Source: a virus. From it: DNA of 45,475 nt. The stretch lies in IMG/VR virus record IMGVR_UViG_3300023199_000149, positions 1 through 45,475 of that record, one strand, 5' to 3'. Positions 1 to 8,700 of this stretch are shown piece after piece; the first letter of the stretch is position 1; every line of letters begins with the position of its first letter. The notes beneath the pieces were generated by a model, which had not been told where the DNA came from, ran no database searches, and was given only the letters and a program-made list of their open reading frames with translations. The position numbers were made by a program, and so were the translations under genes.

Positions 1-47
1 ATGGTCCAGCTGCGACGCCTTACTTCACCCATCCTATTCCCTCTTGG

Positions 48-81
48 TTAAGTGTCCACCTATTCGTTAGTGGACACTTAA
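48..81. repeat. Perfect 12-bp inverted repeat
   Basis: The arms TTAAGTGTCCAC (48-59) and GTGGACACTTAA (70-81) are exact reverse complements around a 10-bp spacer. There is no T-run, so it does not look like a terminator. It could be an operator or a pair of abutting insertion-sequence tips. No transposase gene is visible in the remaining left edge, so its origin is open. Confidence 0.6.
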
Positions 82-265
82 AGCAATCAAGAAAATCAAG
101 AAAGAGCGCCTTCACCGGACGGATACTGAGGAGCATGGCTCACAGCATAAAAAATTAAGCCTCGTAAGCTTCTGTTTTTTTGTTATCTCATCCACCTGTT
201 TTATCAGCTTGGATTATTTAGAAGAAAACGAAAAAGAAAAATCAGAAAAAGAGTTCAGGACTGTT

Positions 266-955
266 ATGACTGAGATATCAAAGGATATACTGAAATCAAG
301 TCACTCATATTCACCAAAGAAAGTCCGTTTCAAATATTGCATTAGCACTGACATACTGCTCAAAGTCACCAGAAAAAAGTGGAAAAACCTTCCCCTTCCA
401 TCGTTGTTGCAAAAAATTAAACAAGAAGGTGAGAAAGTTTATCAAAACATTACAGGTGCCGAAGTTACTTTGTATTTCACCAATGATCCAAAATTCAGGA
501 CCAAATTTTATCGCGATTTGAAAGTCGACAAAGCCATTTTACATATTGAACCCCAATTGGCTACTTCAGTTACCCATTACCCATTTTCAAATTCTGAGGA
601 ACAGCCTACTTCTTTTTGTCAGGATATTTCTTTTGATGTACCTGAAAGTGGTTTTAACGCTTTTGATTCATATAATGCTGTAGATGCACAGTCCTATTAT
701 GATCTGGCTGATACAAAATTATACATTTACCTGAAAGCCCCAAAGTACAAACGATACCTTGGCTTGAAAAAGCCAACAATTGAAAACCTGTCAGTCACTT
801 TTGGAAATGGAGTGACTCAATATTACCTTCAGGAAAATGATCAAATTGAGACACGCCCATTTACGGATGGTAGTGGCATTGCCTATCGGCAAAAATCTAA
901 AATCCCCTCAATCGAGAAAGATTTTCCAAGTTTAATTTCACGCTTTTCACATTAA
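266..955 (+). CDS. Hypothetical protein, possibly 5'-truncated
   Basis: The frame is open from 209 to 955. An ATG at 266 follows a weak AGGA and gives 229 aa starting MTEISKDILK. The upstream TTG at 209 has no ribosome binding site. I recognise no domain. The protein is lysine-rich and charged at the N-terminus, with no obvious signal peptide or membrane segment. It is AT-rich like the neighbouring cassette and convergent with it. The lack of a clear start next to the 48-81 inverted repeat makes a truncated 5' end possible. Confidence 0.5.
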   Translation: MTEISKDILKSSHSYSPKKVRFKYCISTDILLKVTRKKWKNLPLPSLLQKIKQEGEKVYQNITGAEVTLYFTNDPKFRTKFYRDLKVDKAILHIEPQLATSVTHYPFSNSEEQPTSFCQDISFDVPESGFNAFDSYNAVDAQSYYDLADTKLYIYLKAPKYKRYLGLKKPTIENLSVTFGNGVTQYYLQENDQIETRPFTDGSGIAYRQKSKIPSIEKDFPSLISRFSH

Positions 956-985
956 TGAAAAACTTCATTTATGTGTGAACATGCT

Positions 986-1013
986 GATTGCTCCAAATTA
1001 CAATAAAGCAATC
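986..1013. terminator. Weak hairpin between convergent genes
   Basis: GATTGCT (986-992) pairs with AGCAATC (1007-1013) across a 14-nt loop, between the plus-strand gene ending at 955 and the minus-strand gene ending at 1013. There is no T-run on either strand, so termination here is only suggested by position. Confidence 0.3.
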
Positions 1014-2059
1014 TATGGGCACGAGGGGCAATTTCCATCACCTGTATGATCTGAATGTGGAGGAGTTAACTCATCTCTTATTGGCAATGTACCACCCTCA
1101 AGAATTTGATTAACTTCTTTGAGAAACTCATCAGCGGAGATTTGATACATTCCCCCTCGAGCCCCCTCGAAACTACAGTTCCAAGCGCCAAGAGCTTGTC
1201 CAAAGGTCAAAGCATTTTTAATAACCTCATCTGAAATACTTTCTAAATCTGGATTGTCTATTTCTCCAAGCTTAGAAATAATTCCTGCAGTTGTCCAATC
1301 GCCACATCCACATGTGTCTTTCAATTCTTCCGCTTTAAACGCTGGAATATTTATCCATTCGTTTTCACTAGAACGTCTATACCTCAGACCGTCATCACCT
1401 TTGGTTTGGATTTCTAGTGTTGGGCCAACGCCATTTTCCTTTTCAGAAACAGACGAAGAAAACCGTTCATCCGAGTACTTGATAATATCGGCAACTTTCA
1501 TTGCCTGTTGAAAATGCTTAGGATTTCCTTTTCCTGAAGGTTCAAAGAAAATCAAACAACCTAGTTCTTTAAAATGTCGTGCCAAATCAATTGCAGCAGG
1601 AGAGGTTCTATCAAAAAAGAAGACGTTCCCCCTATGAACTCTCTCCTTAACTACTTCCGCCTGCTTTAAGGTAATCGATTTAAAATTGGGTAAATAAGAA
1701 CCGCATTTGGGACAATTTTTCCAATGGAACCTGTGTTTCGGGTGTCCGTTCTTATCTTTGGTGATTTCTTGAGTGATAATTGGAACATTAGCACTTGGTT
1801 GCAACTCAGCAAAATCTAGCCTGACACCCCAGTTTTTCATATCCTCTTTTACTCGATTTGATGAGCTTTCATTGTCTAATCGAGCAAGAGGAAAAGATGA
1901 CCACCCAAGGAACGACAGAATCGTTAATACATTTCCACAAGTTCCGCCTGCCCATTGATAGGCAGCTTTATTAGTCTCAGTTCCAATAACAATATCAAGA
2001 GCAAAAAGACCAGTTCCATAGACGGAAGGTTTTTTCTCGTAATGGAGCAATGTATTCAT
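1013..2059 (-). CDS. PfkB/ribokinase-family sugar or nucleoside kinase, cysteine-rich variant
   Basis: This 348-aa protein has the PfkB layout. A glycine-rich substrate motif AGGTCGN lies near residues 37-43, and the C-terminal catalytic/anion-hole signature DTCGCGD lies at 248-254, with the final Asp as the expected base. The family norm is DTxGAGD, so the Ala is replaced by Cys. Two CPxC motifs are unusual for the family: CPKC at 116-119 and CPSC at the extreme C-terminus (344-347). They could bind a metal. Known members phosphorylate a hydroxymethyl group of sugars or nucleosides; the substrate here is unknown. It is the last gene of a minus-strand cassette, 158 bp after the Rossmann-like gene, and could have its own promoter there. 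Confidence 0.8.
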   Translation of the reverse strand: MNTLLHYEKKPSVYGTGLFALDIVIGTETNKAAYQWAGGTCGNVLTILSFLGWSSFPLARLDNESSSNRVKEDMKNWGVRLDFAELQPSANVPIITQEITKDKNGHPKHRFHWKNCPKCGSYLPNFKSITLKQAEVVKERVHRGNVFFFDRTSPAAIDLARHFKELGCLIFFEPSGKGNPKHFQQAMKVADIIKYSDERFSSSVSEKENGVGPTLEIQTKGDDGLRYRRSSENEWINIPAFKAEELKDTCGCGDWTTAGIISKLGEIDNPDLESISDEVIKNALTFGQALGAWNCSFEGARGGMYQISADEFLKEVNQILEGGTLPIRDELTPPHSDHTGDGNCPSCP

Positions 2060-2217
2060 CGTAAATCACAGTTCATTAAAACGTGCAGCGTGTGCGCGTG
2101 TATAAACTAACTCAAGAAGTTTGTATGTCTAAAAATGACATCGCACTAGATTTTTATAAAAATAATTTTCCCCATGTATCTATACCTCTAAAATTAAAGG
2201 AATAATAGAAAAGCACT

Positions 2218-3312
2218 CTAAACCTCATACGGCTGACCATTTAGCCAAACATGTAAAATTTTCATTTCCGGGTTTTCACAAATCTCTTGATCATTAAATT
2301 CATAACCAATGTTTTCAACATAATATACAGGTAATTCTTTCTGGATCGCCGCCATTAGGGTTCCTATGGCAATTGTTTTAGTGCCCATTGGGGAAAGGAG
2401 ACTAGTTGCTCCGCCCATTGCAGAAAAAAGCTCTTGTCGACGTGCGTCAATACTAATAATCCGCCGATATACGTCTAAAGGATCATCCTCTTCAACATAA
2501 AGGTAATCACCGGGTGAAACCTCCCATGCTTGAAGCTCTATCAAAAAGCTCTCAGATAGTTTGTCTCCTAACTTCGGATCCTCCGCAGGAAAAGGAACCA
2601 TTGGACAAGTATCATCTGGTGCTATGTGATCGTGTATCTTAATCAGCGTCTGCTTATGCTTTGAGTCCAACGTCGGTATCCAAAATTTTGCTTTTTCTTC
2701 TACACCATGCAAACCTGCATCATGTTGGAAACCATGTGCCAAGACCACTTCAGCATCAGGAGAGCCAACAATTGCACCATCAACTGCCGGGCTAGAAACA
2801 GCGATAACATGGAAATTAACGCCATTTTTATTGTTTAAACAATCTTCATAGAAAAGTTTCGCTATTGGAAATGAAACTCCCGTAGATAATGCGCTAAAAT
2901 CAAGAATTATGTCTGTGATATTCTCTAGTTGCCCCTGTATAGCACTCATGCTTGCCTTGATAGCATTAATTGCACTTCGCCCCCCGACAACATTCCCATC
3001 CTCAGCAAAAATTTGGATTTCATTTTGATAGTAATTTAAAACTTTCTCTGAGAGGCGTTCCGAATTGGCATTTGCCAAACAATCAAGCTTTTCTGTAGAA
3101 TTTCGCCTCTGTTCTTTTAAGAAAATAGCATAAAGCCTGTCATGTAATTTTGTTGATAGTTTTTCAGCTATATGCGTCGCCCTGAGGTCAAAACCTGCAC
3201 CACCAATCAATAAACACATTTTTGAAGGATCAGAGAAATATGTTTCTACAAAATCATCAAAATCACCGTCCTTGAATGAAATCGCCGATTTCCATTGGTC
3301 TTCAAGAATCAT
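2218..3312 (-). CDS. Uncharacterised Rossmann-like protein of the PRTase/ATPase cassette
   Basis: This 364-aa protein matches no enzyme family I can name. Conspicuous segments are LLIGGAGFDLRATH near residues 34-47, DFSALSTG near 138-145, VSSPAVDGAI near 172-181 and, toward the C-terminus, SPMGTKTIAIGTLMAA. The alternating hydrophobic strands and glycine-rich turns suggest an alpha/beta sensor or effector with two Rossmann-like halves. It has no signal peptide or TM segment. Its start overlaps the stop of the upstream ATPase gene by 4 bp (ATGA), so translation is coupled and the two products probably act together. Confidence 0.7.
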   Translation of the reverse strand: MILEDQWKSAISFKDGDFDDFVETYFSDPSKMCLLIGGAGFDLRATHIAEKLSTKLHDRLYAIFLKEQRRNSTEKLDCLANANSERLSEKVLNYYQNEIQIFAEDGNVVGGRSAINAIKASMSAIQGQLENITDIILDFSALSTGVSFPIAKLFYEDCLNNKNGVNFHVIAVSSPAVDGAIVGSPDAEVVLAHGFQHDAGLHGVEEKAKFWIPTLDSKHKQTLIKIHDHIAPDDTCPMVPFPAEDPKLGDKLSESFLIELQAWEVSPGDYLYVEEDDPLDVYRRIISIDARRQELFSAMGGATSLLSPMGTKTIAIGTLMAAIQKELPVYYVENIGYEFNDQEICENPEMKILHVWLNGQPYEV

Positions 3313-5231
3313 TTTATCATCTCTTCAATATTTGAAACCGACTTCTTGACAAAACCTCCAAGCTTTAGAGTCAGACGGTTGTGCAAAATCAAGAACCCCC
3401 CAAGGCCGATTAATGTCCATTTTTGGCCTGGTTTCCCCTGGGAGTAGTTTCTGGTGATATTGAGCGCATTGTATGCAACACCATACTTTAAGACATCAAC
3501 GATTTGAGACTTTGTTTGAAGAAGCTTATCAAACTCTTCCTGAGGGATTGAGATTGCATTGGCTCCTGCATCGAGTGGAGCATTGTCCTTTAGACTTTCA
3601 TTCTTACAAATCTCTGCAATGGCTTCTCCCATCTGAATAACTTTTTTAGCATTTGGGAAGTTCCACTCTTGATAAATACTGGTTTTAGCTTTCTCACGAA
3701 GCATTGCATCTTGAACTTTTGCATCTAACGCAATACTGCCACGTCCTTGTATCAGTTTTGTATAGCATCGCGAAACAAGGGGGCTACATAGCCTTAAAAA
3801 CAATTCCGCATTCTGAGAGCTTGCATCACATAAATCATTAAATCCATAGAAAAATGGCCTGTTATATTTGTGAGCTAAATATATTTTCGCAGCACTTGCA
3901 ATATTAGAATCTGCTTTCATTTCTAGCACATCCTCTGGTTCATTGTTTTCAAAAAAACTGCGTTGAGGACGTTTATTCTGATAACGATGAATAAGCACTC
4001 TCTCCATTGCAAGCTTAAGCTCTTCTGTACAGTCTTGACCACCATACCCTTGTTCAAAACTTTGTATTCCTGACCTTATTTGATCAATTTGAGACCGAGG
4101 AACGCCGAGTGATACAGAGCATTTTTCCACTTCGTCTCTTAACTTAGTGATAGTCCCCTCTGCAAGTGGTTGAATTCTCTCAAGCAAGAGATGGTTCAAA
4201 TTGTTATGGTTTCTATTTGCAAAATCGGGAATACGTGTCAGATAACGTTTTGAGATATCTGCTGCAATTTTTCGAAACTCACGTTTAGCACTCCCCCTTT
4301 CCTCAACAGCCTGAAAAGAAACTGAAGTTGTTTCCCTATCAGCGTCAATACCGTTAGGAGAATAGTCGTCACTATTTGTGGTAAGCTCAATTGCATGGAC
4401 AGGAGCTAATGCATCAAATCTCATCATAAGCCATCGGGCGATTTTAATCTCCCTGCGAGCGAAATCGACCTTTAATTGCCCTAGTTGATCTGCATGAAGA
4501 ATATGTGCATCATCAAGGATTACTAGTGGTTTAAGGCGAACAGTATTACCACGTGAATCTTTTGCCTGAATTTCTTCAATAATATCAAATGGCTTATAGG
4601 ATTCCACAACCTCTTTGCTTATATTAGATACATCAGGAGCAATTAATGCAGTGCCTACTTTGTATACTGCATGCTCAACTTGCCTAGCTTTATTGTAGAC
4701 ATCTTGTCCTTTTTGGCCGCCAATAAAATCAATACTTCCTTCTTCTCCCCTTTTGGGAATAAAGGTTATGTGTTCTAGAGAATATTCGCCTTTGTTAATT
4801 ACATTCGAAATCCAACCTAATACTGCACGAGCTTGAATTAATTTCAATGTAAGTTGGTATTTAAGCTTATCGTTATAGGGCAATTCCCAATAATCACGAT
4901 ATTCAGCTTCCATTGGTAAACGACAGCAAACAATTTTTGGTGACCTGCCATCAATAATCTTACATTCATTGAGTGCCGCTATTAACGGGCGATAAGCATC
5001 TAAAATATCGTTATTTAAGATTGTCTGAACAAGCCGAAACTGAATAAGATTTGCTAAAGTCGTTTTTCCACTACCTGGAGTACCTGAAATAACGACAAGT
5101 CTATCAAATAAAGTGCCTTTGCCAGCTGGATGTTTTAATTTTGCAACTAATGGTTCAGGGCTAACCAATGACAAATAGCCTTCATCATCACGTAAGTACT
5201 CGGTAGCACGTTTTTCAAATGGGTTATCCAT
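3309..5231 (-). CDS. P-loop ATPase of the PRTase cassette
   Basis: This 640-aa protein has a Walker A motif GTPGSGKTT at about residues 50-58 and a Walker B strand LVILDDAH at about 236-243. A following segment, LTTNSDD, may serve as sensor 1. The domain resembles AAA+/STAND-type ATPases of the ORC/Cdc6 sort, followed by about 350 residues of helix-rich sequence with no recognisable domain. Its start overlaps the PRTase stop by 8 bp and its stop overlaps the next start by 4 bp, so it is the translational centre of the cassette. A role as nucleotide-dependent switch or scaffold for the neighbouring enzymes is inference. Confidence 0.75.
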   Translation of the reverse strand: MDNPFEKRATEYLRDDEGYLSLVSPEPLVAKLKHPAGKGTLFDRLVVISGTPGSGKTTLANLIQFRLVQTILNNDILDAYRPLIAALNECKIIDGRSPKIVCCRLPMEAEYRDYWELPYNDKLKYQLTLKLIQARAVLGWISNVINKGEYSLEHITFIPKRGEEGSIDFIGGQKGQDVYNKARQVEHAVYKVGTALIAPDVSNISKEVVESYKPFDIIEEIQAKDSRGNTVRLKPLVILDDAHILHADQLGQLKVDFARREIKIARWLMMRFDALAPVHAIELTTNSDDYSPNGIDADRETTSVSFQAVEERGSAKREFRKIAADISKRYLTRIPDFANRNHNNLNHLLLERIQPLAEGTITKLRDEVEKCSVSLGVPRSQIDQIRSGIQSFEQGYGGQDCTEELKLAMERVLIHRYQNKRPQRSFFENNEPEDVLEMKADSNIASAAKIYLAHKYNRPFFYGFNDLCDASSQNAELFLRLCSPLVSRCYTKLIQGRGSIALDAKVQDAMLREKAKTSIYQEWNFPNAKKVIQMGEAIAEICKNESLKDNAPLDAGANAISIPQEEFDKLLQTKSQIVDVLKYGVAYNALNITRNYSQGKPGQKWTLIGLGGFLILHNRLTLKLGGFVKKSVSNIEEMIK

Positions 5232-6360
5232 GATCTAAGGTGCTCCCTCCATGTCGTGAACGTCTTCTAAAAAGCGGGCGCATTTTGTGGTTGTCTTCCT
5301 CACCAGTCGTTTCTGCCCAGATAAGAGAAATTGAATTATTAGGTGTATTGTGCTCTAGAATCAAAGGAAGTGCACATTTTGCGTAACCATATCTCATATT
5401 TGGATTGCCACTTTTAGCGGCATGTTCATCCTCAAGCGAGCAATCATAATACTTTTCAGCAAGTTTAATGAATTCTGGATCTGTTTCTTTAGTTATTTTA
5501 ACACTATTTGGTAACTGCCAAGATGCTGTAACAGCAACGCTGTGTTGTTTAAAATCGGGTGCGAATTTATCTAAATTTTCTTGGATTTTATTCATTGCTT
5601 GTGTAGTTGCAACGTAGTGGTGAGCTATAATTGCACAATCATTTGATAAGGCCCATTTTGAGCCTAGGTCATTTTGTAATTTACAAATTCCATTAAGGAA
5701 TTTACTGAGCTTTCCTTTCCAAGCCTTCTTCTCATTATCATAACGAAGAAGAGAAGTTCCGCTAGCTGTGAAATCATCAATTAGATATACCGTTTCAAAC
5801 ATTGCGCCAGGGTCATTAAGGTCACCTTTAAGCTTTTCCCCTAAGCTTTCCCATTTGTCGTTCGATGTTTCATAATATAGAACAACTTGTTCATTGCTAA
5901 TAAGGCCAATATTCTCCCTTCTTAAAATATCCAAGCGGGCACCGTCACTCATCCCCAAAAACAACGTTTTCCTTCGCGCAATTTTTATTGCTTCTCTTCC
6001 TTCAGATGTGAGACGTACTTCAAAAGGTTTTTTATTTAGACCTTTCGCAACTTTACTTTCCAAATAAGGAAGTAACTCTTTGTAATTAAACAGAGATACT
6101 ATATGGTTCATCTCCCTTGTAGAAATATAAATCAATTTTTCTTTGATAAACTTATACGCAGAACGGCGTTCTTCAATCGTATCAAACTGCTGAAGCCAAT
6201 GGGCCATATTCTCGATAAAACGAGCGCCTGCTAAAAAATCTTCATATGAATCATATTTGGATTTTGACTTAAAACCAATCCAACGGAACTCTTCATCAGC
6301 TTCACTCTCGTTCCAATCCATAACATTACTCAAAATTCTGAGAGCCAGTTTCCTATTCAT
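5224..6360 (-). CDS. Type I phosphoribosyltransferase-like protein
   Basis: This 378-aa protein carries a PRPP-binding signature VYLIDDFTASGTSLLR at residues 191-206: hydrophobic strand, double Asp, then T-A-S-G-T. This is the hallmark of type I PRTases. The N-terminal 180 residues and the C-terminal 170 are not those of purine or pyrimidine salvage enzymes. The C-terminal part has a distinctive segment HNTPNNSISLIW. PRTases of this divergent kind occur in predicted stress and conflict operons, such as Ter-associated nucleoside pathways. The substrate base is unknown. A purine-rich stretch (AGGGATGGGG) precedes the ATG, 12 bp after the SIS-HAD gene. Confidence 0.8.
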   Translation of the reverse strand: MNRKLALRILSNVMDWNESEADEEFRWIGFKSKSKYDSYEDFLAGARFIENMAHWLQQFDTIEERRSAYKFIKEKLIYISTREMNHIVSLFNYKELLPYLESKVAKGLNKKPFEVRLTSEGREAIKIARRKTLFLGMSDGARLDILRRENIGLISNEQVVLYYETSNDKWESLGEKLKGDLNDPGAMFETVYLIDDFTASGTSLLRYDNEKKAWKGKLSKFLNGICKLQNDLGSKWALSNDCAIIAHHYVATTQAMNKIQENLDKFAPDFKQHSVAVTASWQLPNSVKITKETDPEFIKLAEKYYDCSLEDEHAAKSGNPNMRYGYAKCALPLILEHNTPNNSISLIWAETTGEEDNHKMRPLFRRRSRHGGSTLDHG

Positions 6361-6372
6361 TCTACCCCATCC

Positions 6373-8289
6373 CTATTTGAATCTTGCAATGCCGCTATCT
6401 GTCACCAATCTCTTCAAGTAATGCACAGTACCATATGGTCCTTTGATACCTGGGGGGCATAAATTCCAACATGAGGAAGAAGAAGTTGAAACTTCATCAA
6501 CACTTAGAGATAGTTCAGAACTGAGTAAATCAAAATCATTTCCAGGCCATTCACCTCGGTCTCCAATTGACAATACAGATCGATTTTTTAGAAGCTTACC
6601 CGTCATTTTTTCAATAACAGTACACTTTGTGACATCTTTTTTGAGAATATCAATAGAGTGGCTTGAGCGGGTGATTTTTAGTTGAGCACAATTATTTTGT
6701 GCCTCGTTATAAACCATTTGCCATAAAAGGCCTTCTGGAAGCAGTGATTTTGTCTCAACTGTAATCTGGTTCAATCTTTCTTCAAAAGTGCATTCAAGCG
6801 TTTTTGTACTCGATAGTTGCTGAATACATAAGGACTCTTTTGTAAGATCTGGGCAAGATCGTTCTTTTCCATCTGGAGAATTGTTATCTGACAATACGCT
6901 AATATCAGATCCGTTATAATAACCAATAATAATTTGGTCCCAGTATTCCCTTGGAATAATATTCTCGCTTTGCAATGCTTCTCGAATTGATTTCCCGCGG
7001 CCTGTCGCAAACCCCACCAGTATTCCTGCGTCCAATAATCTAATGAGTTGTTCAGTCATTTCTTTGATTGGTGGATCAAACCGATGTCGAGTGTCAACGA
7101 CTGTACCGTCATAATCAAGAACAATCCCTCCAATTATTGCCTTTTTCAAACGCTTGCTAAAATCAAAATACGATTGTTTCCAGAAGGTTTCATCTACGCT
7201 AACTGGCGGGAAAGCACGTGTTTTTCTGAGTATTGCAACTTCATCTTTTTTTAGCGTTGTTCTAAAACCAGCTTTAGCACTCAGTCGGTATATTTTTGAT
7301 CCATATTGGGGGACACCAGGTTTTCCTGGATCAATATTCCGATAAACTCCTTTTTCTCCAGTTAAGAATAGTGACAAGATAATCCCTACGATAGAATCTA
7401 TCCCCGGTGTGGCATTCAAATTGATATGACAATTAGGAATCTCATCGGGTAATAAGTTGAGAGTTCTGTTGCAGATTTCTTTGTCTTCTTTGGATGAAAT
7501 GAACAATATGCCGGATTTGTCTTTTTGCTTATCAAACCAGTGATGCCGACCATGAGCGAAATTCCGGATGTCAGAAATTAGAACAGACCCAAGACCTGCT
7601 TCGACAAACTTTGACTCAATGTCTATTGCTGCAGCTTTCAATGGCGTGCTGTAAACGACTTGAATATGCTCCATTGGCCAAAGGTTGGAGCAATCTTGAA
7701 ATAAGTCATCAAGTGACGAATGTGATGATAGTGTGTTTAATATTAGATTTTGGAGACTAGTAGGTAAGTTTGTAGGAATTTCGACTGTGAGACAGTAAGC
7801 TCGATAAAGAATAATGATAAATGAAACCAAAGAGTTAGTAGCTAAAAAGCCATCTTTTCCTGCTGGCAAATCGAAAGCAAAGATATCTGCAAATTGAAAT
7901 TTATCTGCGAGTTCGCCCAACTTGGAATTTTCTGATCCAACAATTGCTGCTACAATAGCAGGTTCAAGCAAGGCAGCATGCTTAAAGGCACGCCTTACAT
8001 CAATATTATTACCGCTGGCGGACATAAGCCAGACAGATGCTTTTCCATCTCTTGGAAGATGTTCAATCATTTCCAAAGGTGTTACGGCTTGTGCAACAGT
8101 TTCAAAAAGAGATCGATGAAGAGAGGCATGGTACTCTGCTGCTGAAAAAGATCCTCCTGACCCAACTGTAAACAAAGGGTGGTGCCAGCTTCTTTTCAAG
8201 GTTTTAGAGATTTCAGAAACATCAAAACTACAGGCCCATTCGTATGTTTTGTTTAGTTCTTCAAGTTCATTCTTGAATGGCCTTCCCAT
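6373..8289 (-). CDS. SIS-domain sugar isomerase / HAD phosphatase fusion
   Basis: First gene of the cassette, 638 aa. Residues about 40-330 form a double SIS (GlmS/AgaS-like) phosphosugar-binding unit with VGSGGSFSA (42-50) and MSASGNN (89-95). Residues about 385-635 form a Cof/SPP-type HAD hydrolase. It has motif I DYDGT (392-396), motif II FATGRG (427-432), candidate motif III lysines near 551-555, and motif IV GDRGEWPGND (576-585). All HAD catalytic positions appear intact. The predicted chemistry is isomerisation or binding of a phosphosugar, then dephosphorylation. The start has a good SD (GGAAGGG, 5 nt spacing). Confidence 0.8.
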   Translation of the reverse strand: MGRPFKNELEELNKTYEWACSFDVSEISKTLKRSWHHPLFTVGSGGSFSAAEYHASLHRSLFETVAQAVTPLEMIEHLPRDGKASVWLMSASGNNIDVRRAFKHAALLEPAIVAAIVGSENSKLGELADKFQFADIFAFDLPAGKDGFLATNSLVSFIIILYRAYCLTVEIPTNLPTSLQNLILNTLSSHSSLDDLFQDCSNLWPMEHIQVVYSTPLKAAAIDIESKFVEAGLGSVLISDIRNFAHGRHHWFDKQKDKSGILFISSKEDKEICNRTLNLLPDEIPNCHINLNATPGIDSIVGIILSLFLTGEKGVYRNIDPGKPGVPQYGSKIYRLSAKAGFRTTLKKDEVAILRKTRAFPPVSVDETFWKQSYFDFSKRLKKAIIGGIVLDYDGTVVDTRHRFDPPIKEMTEQLIRLLDAGILVGFATGRGKSIREALQSENIIPREYWDQIIIGYYNGSDISVLSDNNSPDGKERSCPDLTKESLCIQQLSSTKTLECTFEERLNQITVETKSLLPEGLLWQMVYNEAQNNCAQLKITRSSHSIDILKKDVTKCTVIEKMTGKLLKNRSVLSIGDRGEWPGNDFDLLSSELSLSVDEVSTSSSSCWNLCPPGIKGPYGTVHYLKRLVTDSGIARFK

Positions 8290-8322
8290 TTTCTTCCCTT
8301 CCAGTTTTAAGTTCCATCAATA

Positions 8323-8351
8323 TCTATAAAGAATGCGTCATATACAATCAA
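8323..8351 (-). promoter_or_regulatory. Candidate sigma-70 promoter of the PRTase cassette
   Basis: Reading the minus strand, TTGATT (8346-8351) is separated by exactly 17 bp from TATAGA (8323-8328), about 35 nt upstream of the first start codon. The prophage left end lies about 170 bp further upstream, so the core promoter remains on the cassette side of the junction. Confidence 0.55.
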
Positions 8352-8515
8352 GCGTTGTTCCAGTACAAGCTTTCAGTACAGAGGTATTTCAAATATTAAA
8401 CACAACACATTTTCTTTAACAGCTATTCTGTAAATTTGTGTGAAACCAAAGTGCGAATCTTACTATTCATTCCGGTTCGGATATAAATAACGAGGCCAGC
8501 GAATAAACTTTTCTG

Positions 8516-8520
8516 GTTAT
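8516..8520. repeat. Candidate attL target-site duplication (GTTAT)
   Basis: GTTAT occurs at 8516-8520 and again at 45199-45203, just outside the outermost transposase sites at each end. The flanking bases differ, so the match is exactly 5 bp, the duplication length made by Mu-type transposition. Rejoining gives CTG-GTTAT-CAG, a symmetric target. The implied phage termini do not start TG/CA as in Mu, which lowers confidence. Confidence 0.45.
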
Positions 8521-8536
8521 GTAGGGGGGTGTTTCA

Positions 8537-8670
8537 TTCTGGACAGACGGTAGAAGGGAAAAATGACCGTCAGAACGGCTGTATGTAAGGGATAGAGATC
8601 TAACGCCACCAAAAGCGGTTTTTGGACAGGATCGTTTTAAAATGCGTTTTTTTCGGATCAGTTTCTGGAC
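8537..8670. promoter_or_regulatory. Left-end transposase-binding sites (L1-L3 equivalents)
   Basis: Three related sites in the same orientation occur: TTCTGGACAG (8537-8546), TTTTTGGACAG (8619-8629) and AGTTTCTGGAC (8660-8670). The third 11-mer is identical to the reverse complement of both right-end sites. The number, spacing and inverted relation to the right end match Mu-type transposase binding arrays. Confidence 0.65.
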
Positions 8671-8700
8671 ACTATTGAGATATTAAGATGCAGAAGTGAA

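Noticed and set aside
8520-8531. TG dinucleotides at 8520 and 8530 as the phage left terminus
   Set aside because: The 5 bp before them (GGTTA, GGGGG) are not repeated after a CA near the right end.
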